64,000 bases of DNA from Collinsella sp. (GCA_019414445.1 DXMA01000011.1:1-64000); one strand, 5' to 3'. Numbered from the stretch's first letter, positions 40,229-49,999 are shown. Numbers and translations: made by a program. Notes: generated by a model not told the origin, from the letters alone.

Positions 40229-42226
40229 CTACTGCAGGTCCAGCTGGTCCAGGTATTCCTTGCCGTGCTCGGAGATGTGACGCTTGCGGCCCGTCTCGTC
40301 GTTGCCCAGCAACAGGTTGAACATGGTCTCCATCTTGGTGACGTCCTCGGGTTCTACCTTGATCAGGCGGCGCGTCTCGGGGTTCATGGTGGTGAGCCAC
40401 ATCATGTCCGGATCGTTCTCACCAAGACCCTTGGAGCGGTTGATGGAGCACTTCTGGTCGCCAATCTCCTTGAGGATCCCGTTCTTCTCGAGCTCGGTGT
40501 AGGCAAAGTAGGTCTTCTCTTTGCAGTTGATCTCGTAGAGCGGCGACTCGGCGATATACACGTAGCCCTCGTCGATAAGCGTGGGCACCAGGCGATAGAG
40601 CATGGTGAGCACAAGCGTGCGGATGTGATAACCGTCGACGTCGGCGTCCGTACAGATAATGACCTTGTTCCAGTTGAGATTATCCAGGTCAAAAGCACCG
40701 AGGTTCTTGATGCGCTTGTCCTTGATCTCTACGCCGCAGCCCAGCACGCGCATGAGGTCCATGATGATGTCGGACTTAAAGATGCGCGGGTAGTCCTCCT
40801 TCAGGCAGTTGAGGATCTTACCGCGAACGGGCATAACGCCCTGGAACTCGGCATCGCGCGAGGTGCGGATGGCGCCTGCTGCCGAGTCGCCCTCTACGAT
40901 GTAGATCTCGCGACGGTCCTTGTCTTTGGAGCGGCAGTCGATGAACTTCTGCACGCGGTTGGCCATGTCGGTCTTCTGTTGCAGATTGGTCTTGATGCTC
41001 TGGCGCGTCTTCTCGGCGTTCTCGCGCGAGCGCTTGTTGATGAGCACCTGCTCCATGATCTTGTTGGCGGCGTCTTTGTTCTCGATCAGATAGGTCGAGA
41101 GGCGCTCCTTAAAGAATGCCGTCATCGCCTGCTGGATAAAGCGGTTATTGATGGCCTTCTTAGTCTGGTTTTCGTAGGACGTCTGGGTGGAGAAGCAGTT
41201 GGTCACCAGCACCAGACAGTCCTGGACGTCCTGCCACTTAATGCCGCTCTCGTTTTTGTTGTACTTGCCCTGTTGCTTGATGTAGGCATCGATGGCGCTG
41301 GTCAGAGCACTACGGGCGGCCTTTTCGGGCGAACCGCCGTTCTCGAGCCATGACGAGTTGTGGTAGTACTCCTGCATCATGAAGGTGCGCGAGAAGCACA
41401 TGCACGCGGTGATCTTGACGTTGTAGTCGGGCAGGTCCTCGCGGTCGCGACCGCGGCGGTCGGCCTCGATAAAGAAGGGCTCGGTGAGGTAGTCGGCACC
41501 GACCTTCTCGAGCACATAGTCCTCGATGCCCTTGGGGTAGCAAAAGTCCTCTTCGGAAAACTCGCCATCGTCGCCCTCGATGCGCAGGCGGAAGGTAACG
41601 TTGGCGTTGACCACGGCCTGGCGGCGCATGGTCTCGCGATACCAATCGTGGGGGATGCTGATGGAGGTGAAGACCTCAAGATCGGGGCGCCACTTGATGG
41701 TGGTGCCGGTGCGGTTCTCGTCGCTGGGCTCAATCTCGAGCGCCTTCTTTTTGGCGCCGACGACCTTACCCTTCTTAAAGTGCAGAGAGTATTTGTTACC
41801 GTCACGCCAAACCGTGACGTCCATGTACTCAGAAGCGTACTGGGTCGCGCAGGAGCCCAGGCCGTTGGTGCCGAGCGAGAAGTCGTAGTCGCCGCCCTGG
41901 TTGTTGTTGTATTTGCCGCCGGCGTAGAGCTCGCAAAAGACGAGTTCCCAGTTAAAGCGCTTCTCGGAAGGGTTCCAGTCGAGCGGGCAGCCGCGGCCGT
42001 TGTCCTCTACCTGGATAGAGCCATCGCGAAAGGCGGTGAGGGTGATGAGCTTGCCGTAGCCCTGGCGTGCTTCGTCAACGGCGTTGGACAGGATCTCGAA
42101 GGCGGCATGCGCGCAACCATCGAGTCCGTCCGAGCCAAAGATGACGGCGGGGCGCAGGCGTACGCGCTCCTCGTCCTTGAGCTGGCGGATACTGTCGTTA
42201 CCATAGTTTGCGGTGTTTTTTGCCAT
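40229..42226 (-). CDS. Type IIA topoisomerase subunit B (ParE/GyrB-like)
   Basis: A 665-residue ATPase subunit. GHKL motifs: EILSNAVDEA (about 48), VEDNGRGCPLDW and LGTNGLGSCATQY. The TOPRIM domain has IVEGDSAAGAIR (about 443) and CTDADVDGYHIR (about 527). The sequence is divergent from housekeeping GyrB, as is its partner. ATG at 42226. Confidence 0.93.
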   Translation of the reverse strand: MAKNTANYGNDSIRQLKDEERVRLRPAVIFGSDGLDGCAHAAFEILSNAVDEARQGYGKLITLTAFRDGSIQVEDNGRGCPLDWNPSEKRFNWELVFCELYAGGKYNNNQGGDYDFSLGTNGLGSCATQYASEYMDVTVWRDGNKYSLHFKKGKVVGAKKKALEIEPSDENRTGTTIKWRPDLEVFTSISIPHDWYRETMRRQAVVNANVTFRLRIEGDDGEFSEEDFCYPKGIEDYVLEKVGADYLTEPFFIEADRRGRDREDLPDYNVKITACMCFSRTFMMQEYYHNSSWLENGGSPEKAARSALTSAIDAYIKQQGKYNKNESGIKWQDVQDCLVLVTNCFSTQTSYENQTKKAINNRFIQQAMTAFFKERLSTYLIENKDAANKIMEQVLINKRSRENAEKTRQSIKTNLQQKTDMANRVQKFIDCRSKDKDRREIYIVEGDSAAGAIRTSRDAEFQGVMPVRGKILNCLKEDYPRIFKSDIIMDLMRVLGCGVEIKDKRIKNLGAFDLDNLNWNKVIICTDADVDGYHIRTLVLTMLYRLVPTLIDEGYVYIAESPLYEINCKEKTYFAYTELEKNGILKEIGDQKCSINRSKGLGENDPDMMWLTTMNPETRRLIKVEPEDVTKMETMFNLLLGNDETGRKRHISEHGKEYLDQLDLQ

Positions 42227-42265
42227 ACTCGCTCTCTCGGTGCTCCTTTTGCTGCGTTTAAGTCA

Positions 42266-42342
42266 TATAGATAGTCAAGGTAGCATAGCCCAGGCCGTGG
42301 GCGATTCCAACCAACACGAATTCCATCGAACAATAGTTCGAT
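42266..42342 (-). promoter_or_regulatory. Topoisomerase promoter with SOS-box-like dyad
   Basis: On the minus strand TTGGAA-17-TATGCT is a plausible promoter. Upstream, ATCGAAC-TATT-GTTCGAT (42325-42342) has the full CGAAC/GTTCG arms of a LexA box, though the central four bases do not fit the RNRY consensus. Confidence 0.45.
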
Positions 42343-42379
42343 TAGATAATGGATGCTTGGGATGCGGGTGGGGTCTGTC

Positions 42380-43762
42380 CTATTCAAACATCTGCGGCAG
42401 GTCGATGAAGACGGTTCGATCGCTTTCGTCAGCTTCGAAGCCCGAACGGGAGAAGAATCCGTAGCGATGGCATTTGAGCCCCGTTGCCTCGACTTGGGTG
42501 ATTTCCTCGTCGACCATTTTTTGCGTGACGGGGGATTTGCGGAACTTTGCTTCGTAGAATGCGTAGCCCTCGGGGTCTTGCGTTACCACATCGAATTCGC
42601 CGCTCGTTTTGTTTGCGGGATCGTCGTACCAGTACTTGCCTATGGCATCGAAAGCCGGTTCGATCTTGCCAGTCCTGTTTTGCCGTACGAGGTATTGACG
42701 GCAGATCTCCTCGAACATATGTGGAGTGTAGTTTTCCTCGAAGTCTTGGGAGACGTGACGATCATAGAAGACTTCCGGGTCGAGCAGCTGACGCGCAGAA
42801 GCATTGCGGAAGACGTAGCGATAGTAAAAGAGCGAAAGTGGGTCCACCACAAAGTAGCCAGACTTGCGCTTATTCGTAGGGTCGTTGATGGGTGCACGCT
42901 TTTGGACGATTTCGAGTGACATGAGCTTGTCGAGTACGTCTGCCATGGCCGGACCGCTCGAGACGTGCGACTGTGCCAGCACGTCCCCCCAACGGGAGTA
43001 ACCTTGTGCGAGAGCCCCGAAAACTTCGTTGGCGTTGGTCATCTTCGAGATCTCGGCGTTGAGATAGGACGGTACTTCGCTTTCTAAGCGGGCGCCAGGT
43101 TCTGTGACGAGTTCGATGATATTGTCGCGTACGCTTTGGGACTGATCGATGAGGCGATTGTAAAAGGGGATGCCGCCAAAAACGCTATAGAGCCGCACCT
43201 TGTCCTCGGGTGAGAACGCGGGATAGAACTTTGCAGCGTCAAAGTAATCCATGGGCTTAAGCTCAAGCGCGAGATCAATTCGCCCGTAGAGGGGGCTTTC
43301 ATGCTCGATGAGAGATTTCATAATCTCAACATAGGAGCCGCACAGGACAATGTTTAAACGTGAGTCTTCCCTGTGAGCGTCGATTGAGGTCTGGAGAATG
43401 CTGTCTAAGCCTTTAACCGCATCTCTCAAGTAGGGGTATTCGTCGAGAACGAGGGTAATGTTCTTGTCTTTGGCTTGGGCAAACAGAAATTCGATGAGCT
43501 CGCGGATGCCCGTGAAGGCGAGCGGAGGAAAGCTTAGCGCTTCAGCAGCAAGGGCGGACAGACTCTCGAGGTTGTCTGCCTCGGAGGTTTGGCGGCACTC
43601 GTAATAGATCGTTGCGACGTCCGATAAATCGGTTAGCGCCTGCTTGATGAGCTCACTTTTGCCGACGCGACGCCTTCCGTAAATGAGAACATTGCGCTGC
43701 TCGGGCGCATTGAGTGTTTTCTTAATACGGGCGAGTTCAAGCTCCCTGCCAATGAATTCCAC
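42380..43762 (-). CDS. Archaeal-type AAA ATPase with DUF234 domain
   Basis: A 460-residue protein starting GTG after GGAAGGAACC. Walker A YGRRRVGKSELI is at residues 28-39, Walker B ITLVLDEYPYL near 102, then FGGIPFYNRLI and the winged helix (QGYSRWGDVLAQ). The C-terminal DUF234 domain has GEFDVVTQ...YAFYEAKF, matching a PD-(D/E)xK nuclease-like core with D, E and K in place. Family of unknown role, seen in many gut anaerobes. Four operator-like dyads lie upstream. Confidence 0.9.
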   Translation of the reverse strand: MEFIGRELELARIKKTLNAPEQRNVLIYGRRRVGKSELIKQALTDLSDVATIYYECRQTSEADNLESLSALAAEALSFPPLAFTGIRELIEFLFAQAKDKNITLVLDEYPYLRDAVKGLDSILQTSIDAHREDSRLNIVLCGSYVEIMKSLIEHESPLYGRIDLALELKPMDYFDAAKFYPAFSPEDKVRLYSVFGGIPFYNRLIDQSQSVRDNIIELVTEPGARLESEVPSYLNAEISKMTNANEVFGALAQGYSRWGDVLAQSHVSSGPAMADVLDKLMSLEIVQKRAPINDPTNKRKSGYFVVDPLSLFYYRYVFRNASARQLLDPEVFYDRHVSQDFEENYTPHMFEEICRQYLVRQNRTGKIEPAFDAIGKYWYDDPANKTSGEFDVVTQDPEGYAFYEAKFRKSPVTQKMVDEEITQVEATGLKCHRYGFFSRSGFEADESDRTVFIDLPQMFE

Positions 43763-43763
43763 T

Positions 43764-43866
43764 TACTCGGTTCCTTCCGACTCGGTTTTGTCCGAGTTAA
43801 TTGTATCGCATGAACAAGTTTATGCTCGAGTTTACTCGGACAAAACCGAGTCGGTTCTGTCCGAGT
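43764..43866. promoter_or_regulatory. Array of ACTCGG-N6-CCGAGT operators around the ATPase promoter
   Basis: 18-bp dyads at 43780-43797 (ACTCGGTTTTGTCCGAGT), 43834-43851 (inverted centre), 43849-43866 (one arm base off) and a weaker one at 43764-43781 that covers the ribosome-binding site. They form two overlapping pairs around a -10 TACAAT (minus strand, about 43807-43802). Confidence 0.75.
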
Positions 43867-43901
43867 AAGTTTGAATAGCGAATCGAAATTGTTATGTCCA
43901 C

Positions 43902-44150
43902 ATGGCGATGGCGAACATGGTTTCCATAAGCGCCGCGTTCGCGCTTGTTATTGCCGCAATGCGCTGTGTCGCTGAGGCGCAGATCGTACCGCTCGAAAGC
44001 GTCTTTTGGTTGGCGAACCTGGCCACGGGCGTGTTCTGCGGTGCGACGATTTTCGCAGCCACGTTTGCTGTCCTGTGTGCAACGTTTTTCACGGCGAAAA
44101 GACGCCGTGCCAAGCTCGAGGCAGAACTCGACTCCTCAGACGACATCTAA
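43902..44150 (+). CDS. Small two-span membrane protein, unknown
   Basis: An 82-residue protein with two hydrophobic spans (MVSISAAFALVIAAMRCVAEA; LATGVFCGATIFAATFAVLCATFF) and a charged tail (TAKRRRAKLEAELDSSDDI). No good ribosome-binding site is visible before the ATG, so the start is uncertain or translation is weak. Terminator follows six bases after the stop. Confidence 0.55.
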   Translation: MAMANMVSISAAFALVIAAMRCVAEAQIVPLESVFWLANLATGVFCGATIFAATFAVLCATFFTAKRRRAKLEAELDSSDDI

Positions 44151-44155
44151 TGCGC

Positions 44156-44195
44156 AATGGGCCGGCTCTGGGTATCCAGAACCAGCCCATTTTGA
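44156..44195. terminator. Convergent terminator
   Basis: 16-position stem with two mismatches (AATGGGCCGG... / ...CCAGCCCATT) and GTAT loop, then TTTTGATG. Confidence 0.75.
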
Positions 44196-44240
44196 TGTTC
44201 GATTAGCCGAGTCGGCGCCTCTCACAAAAGTAAGTAGGAG

Positions 44241-47200
44241 CTAGCGAGGCCTATCCGAATTGACCTCATTGGCGGTGTCGGTTTCGAGCGCCGTGCGGCG
44301 GGCGCTGTAGGCGACGAGGCCGGCGCCTGCCGCGGCGAGTGCTGCAGCGGCTGCCGTAAGGGGAGCGTTGACATCGCCCGTGCCCGCAAGTGCGCCCGCT
44401 TTTCCGGAGCGCTTGTTATTGTCGTGGTCCTTGCCACTGCCGGAGCTGCTTCCGCCGGAGCCGCCGCCCTCGTCAGTACCGCCGCCACTTGAGCCACCAT
44501 CGCCGTCCGCCGGCATCGGGGCGTCGTGAAGTCCTGTCGTATCCGCGCTATCGCATACGCCGACCTGAATTTCTGAGCGTTCGCATGCCGCGTCGGGCAC
44601 ATGAAGCTCGTGCAGTACGGCACCCAGCGCCGAGTTTGCGCCCGGTCGGATTTCCTTGAGCGTTACGGGATCGAGCGCCACCAGGTCACGCGCCTTCGCA
44701 TACAGCGTTACGCGTTTGCCCACTTCGTCGCTCCAACTCTCGGGGATAGCGAAGCTCATGCGGAACTGTGCCGTGCAACCCGGTGCCAGCACGGCGTTGC
44801 CGTTGTCGGCTACCAGCGGGTGCGTTGCAAAACATGCGCCCAGCGTCTCGAGCGCGTACTTCACGTGTGCCATGTCGTTGGCCGAAGCGTCTTCGGCAAG
44901 CTCTGGATCGTGGATCGAAGCCATGCGTGCGTTCGCTCCGAATCCGATGGATGCGCTGGAGAACGGCTGGCTGGAGCCCTCTCGGTACAGATCGATCGTG
45001 CCGGCGGTCAGCAAAGTGTTGCCGTCGTTTCGCACCGTGACCATGAAGGACTCGCCTGCTGCTCCGGGCACCACCGCGCCCGAGGTAGCGACCGCGCCCG
45101 TCGGAGTGGCACACGCCACCAAGGGCACTTCGATGCCGTGCAGCTCTGCCTCGCTCTGCTCCGCGCTCACAATGTGCGTGGCGAGCGCGGAGAGAATGCC
45201 TCCCGACGTCAAAAATGCCGTTATCTGATCGACGGGATGGTCCAGCTCGCACATCACGAACGGCTCCGTGAACAGATCGCCTGCCAAGGTGCTGGCGAAG
45301 ATGCGGAAGTGCTTGCCCATCACTGCTACCGGGTTGCCTTCTTCGTCGTAGGTTTGTCCCACCTTGCCATCGGTGTTCTCTACATAGAGCACGCACCTGC
45401 CGTTGTTGCTCACGCTAAACGATGCCGGGCCACAGCCTGCCGCGCCCACGGGCCGCGTTGCAAATGCCGATGCGCCTCGCGTCCAAGTAATATGCTGCAG
45501 TTGCTCGTTGACGGTTGCCAAAAAGCCCGTGTGCTGCGGCCACGGTACCGCACGGGGCACCGCGGCGTCCGGCGGCATAACGCCCCAGCCCGCAATGGAC
45601 CGGCCGATCACGGCGTACGATGCGCAGCCGCAACCGTCTGCGGTCTCGTACGCAACGGGCACCACCATTTTGCCGTTGATGTTTTCGGGCTCGCCCAGCT
45701 CGATACTCGAAGGTGCCTGCGGAAAGCGGAGAACTTGGCGGAACGTCAGGCTGTCGCCCGAAACGTCCGACCACAGGGTAAAGCACTCCAGCGCAACCTC
45801 AGCCCCGTTGCCGAGCGCCTTTTCTGCGGTGGTTCCGCGGCGGTGGAGGTAGGCACCCGACAGGCGCCCGTCGACCAGCGTCTTGCCCACCGTGATACGC
45901 GGGCACTGCAGGCAATGGTAGCCATCCTCTTGCAGGCGGCCGTGCGAGATGCTGCGCCATGACGTATGCGACACCACGCGGATTTCGTCATTACTTATGC
46001 GCAGGCGTACAACGGACAGTATGCCGGCTGTGCTTGCCGTATCGAAAAGGGTGTTGTCGCCGGCGGGGCGCTCGCCCGAGACCAGCAGCACGTAGGCGTC
46101 CCGGTTTCCTCTACCGTCCGTATATTCCACCACGTCGAAGTCGTAATCGTATATGCTGTCGCGCTCCACGTCGTTCTCGCCAAACCCAAGGGGAAAGTCC
46201 ACGGGCATGGGAGCGGACCACGTGCCGTTTGCCTTTGTGTGCACCACCAGGCGCGAGCGGCCATTGTCGCCGTAGCGCACCGAGGCGATACGGAACAGGC
46301 ATTCTGCGCCGGCAATCATTGCCAGCTTCATGTGAGCTTCGCTGAGCACGCCGGAAAACAGCACACTGTCGCTCGATGGTTTGATACCGCCACGCTCGTC
46401 CTCCGATACACCAGCAGAATTGGCGTTGGGGTCCGCAACGGCGTTCGTCGCCTGCCCGATATAGGTGTACTTATACATTGGCGCGGCGTTTTCGTCGTTC
46501 TCTATCAGTGCATGGACGAAATGCTCGATCTGTCCCGTGTCGTCGCTTTCTGCATTCGCCTCGAGCTCAATGCGCGTGACCGCTTGATCCCAATCGCGCA
46601 CGACAGGCGCGGCGTTTACGGCAGTGGCCTTAACCTCGGCGCGTGCGAGCAGCTCGGCGTTAGTGACGATGGTGGCCGATGCGATAAATTGCGGCACACC
46701 ACCTGCCTCGGCGTTGCCGCCCGAGCCGAAGCAGGCGTTCAGCGTATAAGGCGTATCTCCACCCAAGGCCAGCTCAGAGCGCTGGAGTACATACTGGTCG
46801 CCGTTGTTCACCGACATATTCCACGAATCGGCGAGTGTGGGCCACGATCCCGACCAAGCCTTGGTGGTCCACTTGAACATAACGAACTGGAGTATCACAT
46901 CGACATCGACGTCTGCACCTACGCGCAGTCGCGGAAGCGGGTGTCCATCTGCCTTCTCGTACCCAATGAACAGCGTGAGGGATGCGGCGCCGCGCACGGC
47001 AGACGAGGCGACGCCCGCAACGCCGGCTCCAAAGGTAACGGCAAGCCCGATCTGGATGGTGAACGAGCCCGACGTGTTTGACCAATCGAGCGAAATGTTT
47101 TTAAAAAACGCCGCGCCGCTACCGTGCGTGTGGGCGCCCACGGCGAGCGCCAGTTTTGCCAGCACCCAGGGGTTGACGTTTAGGAAAAACGGTACCGGTC

Positions 47201-48608
47201 CTAGGGTAAACTGCTCAGTCCAATTGAGGTCGGTTCTTACCTGGAAGAGGGCCTTAATATTGCCGTATGCGGGGTCGTTGTTGTTGCCCCAGGTTTTGCC
47301 CGCCCAATCGTAGGCGAGCGAGCCGTACAGCTGTGTGGCGATATCCATCGTGAACAGCAGTGTGCAATGGTGGCAAAGGAGCTTGGTGTTTCTTGGATCG
47401 GTGCCCGAACCGGCACTCATGCTCTTGTACTGATTCCACTTCCCTTCCATTTCGTCGAGGTAGCGGCTTGCCTGCTTGGCGCCCGACTCACGCGGCGATT
47501 TCTTCCAGTATTCCGGATCAGGATTGCCCGAATCGTTCATATAGCTGGCTGGTTTGTATCCTCCGCCAAACAGCACGTATCCAGCAAACGAGAAATCGAA
47601 GAGGATCGGAAATGTGGGCATCCAACACGTGAACTTATTACCACCGATGCCGGGAAACGATGCGGGGAAATCAAACGGAGTGACCTCTTGGTCCATGGTG
47701 GTGGGAATGATGGTGGTCGAGCCCGATTCCGCCTTTGCGGTCGGCGCGGTGACAACGGCCATGGGGGAGGAGAGCGTGTAGGTTTTGCCCTGATAGTCGA
47801 GGACAAAGCGCAGCTTGCACCCTTCTTCCAGAAAGCCCGATGCCGCATCGAGGAACGTGTCTTCAAGCGTGAACGTTGCCAGATTATCCGAACCCGATGC
47901 ACTGGCCTTGACTTGGCCAATCTGAGTGACGGTTTCGGGTGAGCTGCCCGCGGCAGGCGTCACTTTGTTGACGCGCAGCGTTGCCTGTCCGCCCTGTGGC
48001 AGATGTGCCTGAACGGTAAAGGCGTGCGTATCGGGCTGCTCGTTTGCCGTGTCGTCCTTCGGCAATGCCATGAACGTGGCTTCAGCGTACTGGATGTCCC
48101 ATTCGTCAAACGTGAGTTGGCGGAAGTACGGCTCGCCATCGGAGAGCGGACGTGTGGGTGCGGTAATGGCGGTGCCGCCTTGGACACGCGCGAGGGGAAT
48201 CTCGACATCGCGGTAGCCCGCCATGCTAATGGAGATGCTGCCGTTAAAGTCGTACGCGTCGAGAAGCGTTGCCTCGTCTACGTAGCCTTCCGAAAGTGGC
48301 GCGACCTCAAAGATGGCCGTGCCCTCGTCGTCGGTCGTGGCGGTGAGCTGCTTGCCCGCGGCATAACGCGACGCGAGCGTGACCTGGGCTCCCGTGATGG
48401 GCATATTCTTGTTGGCGACGTCGACCACGACCACACCAAACATGGTGCGCGAGAGAACGAGCACCCTGAAGGGGTCTTTTTCGTCGGCATAGGCTTCGGT
48501 GGGCGCGAACGGCAGCAGGAAGGCATTTTCGCTTCCCGGCACGCGAGGCAACATGATGCTCGCTAGCGAGGACGCTCCGGCAACAAGTAACGAACGGCGG
48601 TCAAGCAT
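44241..48608 (-). CDS. Large Tat-exported, LPXTG-like cell-wall protein
   Basis: A 1455-residue surface protein. ATG at 48608 after GGGAG gives MLDRRSLLVAGASSLASIML, a twin-arginine signal. Residues ~40-150 include a Cna-B-like domain (PITGAQVTLASRYAAGKQLTATTDDEGTAIFEV). A long beta-rich middle follows, with paired cysteines (KLLCHHCTLL; YHCLQCP) suggesting metal or disulfide sites. The end has an acidic Ser/Gly linker, LAGTGD at about 1407, a hydrophobic span and RR, a non-canonical sorting signal. Downstream of a LuxR regulator. Function unknown; adhesion or carbohydrate binding is possible. Confidence 0.8.
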   Translation of the reverse strand: MLDRRSLLVAGASSLASIMLPRVPGSENAFLLPFAPTEAYADEKDPFRVLVLSRTMFGVVVVDVANKNMPITGAQVTLASRYAAGKQLTATTDDEGTAIFEVAPLSEGYVDEATLLDAYDFNGSISISMAGYRDVEIPLARVQGGTAITAPTRPLSDGEPYFRQLTFDEWDIQYAEATFMALPKDDTANEQPDTHAFTVQAHLPQGGQATLRVNKVTPAAGSSPETVTQIGQVKASASGSDNLATFTLEDTFLDAASGFLEEGCKLRFVLDYQGKTYTLSSPMAVVTAPTAKAESGSTTIIPTTMDQEVTPFDFPASFPGIGGNKFTCWMPTFPILFDFSFAGYVLFGGGYKPASYMNDSGNPDPEYWKKSPRESGAKQASRYLDEMEGKWNQYKSMSAGSGTDPRNTKLLCHHCTLLFTMDIATQLYGSLAYDWAGKTWGNNNDPAYGNIKALFQVRTDLNWTEQFTLGPVPFFLNVNPWVLAKLALAVGAHTHGSGAAFFKNISLDWSNTSGSFTIQIGLAVTFGAGVAGVASSAVRGAASLTLFIGYEKADGHPLPRLRVGADVDVDVILQFVMFKWTTKAWSGSWPTLADSWNMSVNNGDQYVLQRSELALGGDTPYTLNACFGSGGNAEAGGVPQFIASATIVTNAELLARAEVKATAVNAAPVVRDWDQAVTRIELEANAESDDTGQIEHFVHALIENDENAAPMYKYTYIGQATNAVADPNANSAGVSEDERGGIKPSSDSVLFSGVLSEAHMKLAMIAGAECLFRIASVRYGDNGRSRLVVHTKANGTWSAPMPVDFPLGFGENDVERDSIYDYDFDVVEYTDGRGNRDAYVLLVSGERPAGDNTLFDTASTAGILSVVRLRISNDEIRVVSHTSWRSISHGRLQEDGYHCLQCPRITVGKTLVDGRLSGAYLHRRGTTAEKALGNGAEVALECFTLWSDVSGDSLTFRQVLRFPQAPSSIELGEPENINGKMVVPVAYETADGCGCASYAVIGRSIAGWGVMPPDAAVPRAVPWPQHTGFLATVNEQLQHITWTRGASAFATRPVGAAGCGPASFSVSNNGRCVLYVENTDGKVGQTYDEEGNPVAVMGKHFRIFASTLAGDLFTEPFVMCELDHPVDQITAFLTSGGILSALATHIVSAEQSEAELHGIEVPLVACATPTGAVATSGAVVPGAAGESFMVTVRNDGNTLLTAGTIDLYREGSSQPFSSASIGFGANARMASIHDPELAEDASANDMAHVKYALETLGACFATHPLVADNGNAVLAPGCTAQFRMSFAIPESWSDEVGKRVTLYAKARDLVALDPVTLKEIRPGANSALGAVLHELHVPDAACERSEIQVGVCDSADTTGLHDAPMPADGDGGSSGGGTDEGGGSGGSSSGSGKDHDNNKRSGKAGALAGTGDVNAPLTAAAAALAAAGAGLVAYSARRTALETDTANEVNSDRPR

Positions 48609-48763
48609 CTTGGGCTCCCATCCCGCAAATATCGGTGGAAATAATCCAATTTTGCGAGATGGTGCCCCGTGGCGGTAGTGCCGTTCAAGGGCCAAAATGT
48701 CCAATTTGAGAGAGCGAAGCGCCGGGTTCCGGAACGCGTTCGATGCGCTTGGCAGCCCGGTCG

Positions 48764-49768
48764 CTAACGCAGCATATGCGCGACCAGCTCGGCGCGTGTG
48801 CCGATGCCAAGCTTTGCGTATACGCCGAATAGGCGGTTTTTGACGGTGCCCGGCGATACTCCCATGTGGCGTGCGATTTCGGCGTTGGTCCACCCACGAC
48901 AGGCGAGCATGGCCATGGTGAATTCCGTGGTCGTTAGATCGTCGGCCACGTCCTCGCCCGAATCGGGGTTGTGGATGCGCCGCCAGCCGTAGCTGAATCG
49001 ATACGTGATCTCGATGATGCGTGCGAAATCGTCAGGGTATTGCGATTTTAGGCATGCCTCGATGAGTCCCTGCAAAAGGCCATGGTGTTCGCCGATGAGT
49101 TCGATAAGGCCGTCGGGGCGCGCAATGTCCCAAGCGGCGCCAAAATGCGCTTTTGCGGCGTCGACGTCTTTGAGACTCATACAGGCCATTGAAGCCGACA
49201 AGTGCAGGAATAGCTCCGAGATGGGGTAGCTTCCCTGTTTCATAATCAGGGCGTTTTCCGCCATGCCCAGGCTGCGGCCGTATTCGCCGCGCAGATACAA
49301 CGCGTGCGCCATCACGTAGCTGGCGAACAGGCGCAGGCCTTCGGGCAGATGCGCCGCAAGTGGATAAAACTCTTCGGCAGAATACGGGGAAGGCAAGTGC
49401 AACAGGACGCTCGCGGCGGAGGCGAACAGGATATGCGTGGCGTGGACGGCAGACGATTCCCCGTCAGTTGGCGTATCGAGGATGCCCGCAAGGCAACGAC
49501 GGGCATCGGTGATACGGTTGAGCGACAGACTGGCATATCCGCAGATAAGGCATGCGGAATAGCGCAGCGCGGGGTCGGTGGCGTCAAGATAGGGGCGTGC
49601 TGTCTCGGCGGCGAGTGTGGCCTGTCCGCGAAAGTACAGCGCTTCCGCCGTGGCGATGGTGCGTGAATCGGGGTCGGAAATGCCTGCAACCGCAGCGTCA
49701 ATCTGCCCCGGCACAAAGGCGGTGCACATCAACGGCATGGGAATGAGCGGGTAACCATCGCAGTCCAT
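48764..49768 (-). CDS. LuxR-family transcriptional regulator
   Basis: A 334-residue protein with a C-terminal LuxR HTH (LTTTEFTMAMLACRGWTNAEIARHMGVSPGTVKNRLFGVYAKLGIGTRAELVAHM). The N-terminal 250 residues are alpha-helical TPR/MalT-like repeats (ATAEALYFRGQATLAAET; LYLRGEYGRSLGMAENAL). The ATG at 49768 follows GGGAGATGG. Likely controls the adjacent surface protein; two CTC(T/G)CAAAaTTGGA repeats in the 155-bp gap (about 48640-48705) could be its sites. Confidence 0.88.
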   Translation of the reverse strand: MDCDGYPLIPMPLMCTAFVPGQIDAAVAGISDPDSRTIATAEALYFRGQATLAAETARPYLDATDPALRYSACLICGYASLSLNRITDARRCLAGILDTPTDGESSAVHATHILFASAASVLLHLPSPYSAEEFYPLAAHLPEGLRLFASYVMAHALYLRGEYGRSLGMAENALIMKQGSYPISELFLHLSASMACMSLKDVDAAKAHFGAAWDIARPDGLIELIGEHHGLLQGLIEACLKSQYPDDFARIIEITYRFSYGWRRIHNPDSGEDVADDLTTTEFTMAMLACRGWTNAEIARHMGVSPGTVKNRLFGVYAKLGIGTRAELVAHMLR

Positions 49769-49993
49769 CTTCCATCTCCCATCAGGTGGCAACAATAGCA
49801 GCAATTGTACTCCTGTTGCTCGGGACTGGAATTTATGGTTATCGCCTACGATTATGCCGAACGTATAAAGGAAGAGTCTATTGGCGATGCTCCCAAGGTG
49901 GCTACCGAAGCCTAGCTGACCTCGACATTAGGAAAAATTGCCACCCCTGCAAAAAGCTCCGTCGCAGCGATGGGAAACGAACCTCGCTCTGCA

Positions 49994-49999
49994 TATAAT
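49994..49999 (+). promoter_or_regulatory. guaA promoter -10
   Basis: TATAAT 66 bp before the guaA ATG; the -35 is weak. The rest of 49769-50064 holds a 26-codon ORF (49835-49915) without ribosome-binding site, not accepted as a gene. Confidence 0.5.

Noticed and set aside
37928..41353. 1141-codon plus-strand frame opposite the topoisomerase genes
   Set aside because: Shadow of the two conserved minus-strand topoisomerase genes.
43892..44146. 84-codon minus-strand frame overlapping the small membrane protein
   Set aside because: Low-complexity shadow; the plus frame has two clear membrane spans and a charged tail, though its start is weak.
49835..49915. 26-codon ORF upstream of guaA
   Set aside because: No ribosome-binding site and no other support; it lies within the guaA/luxR promoter gap.
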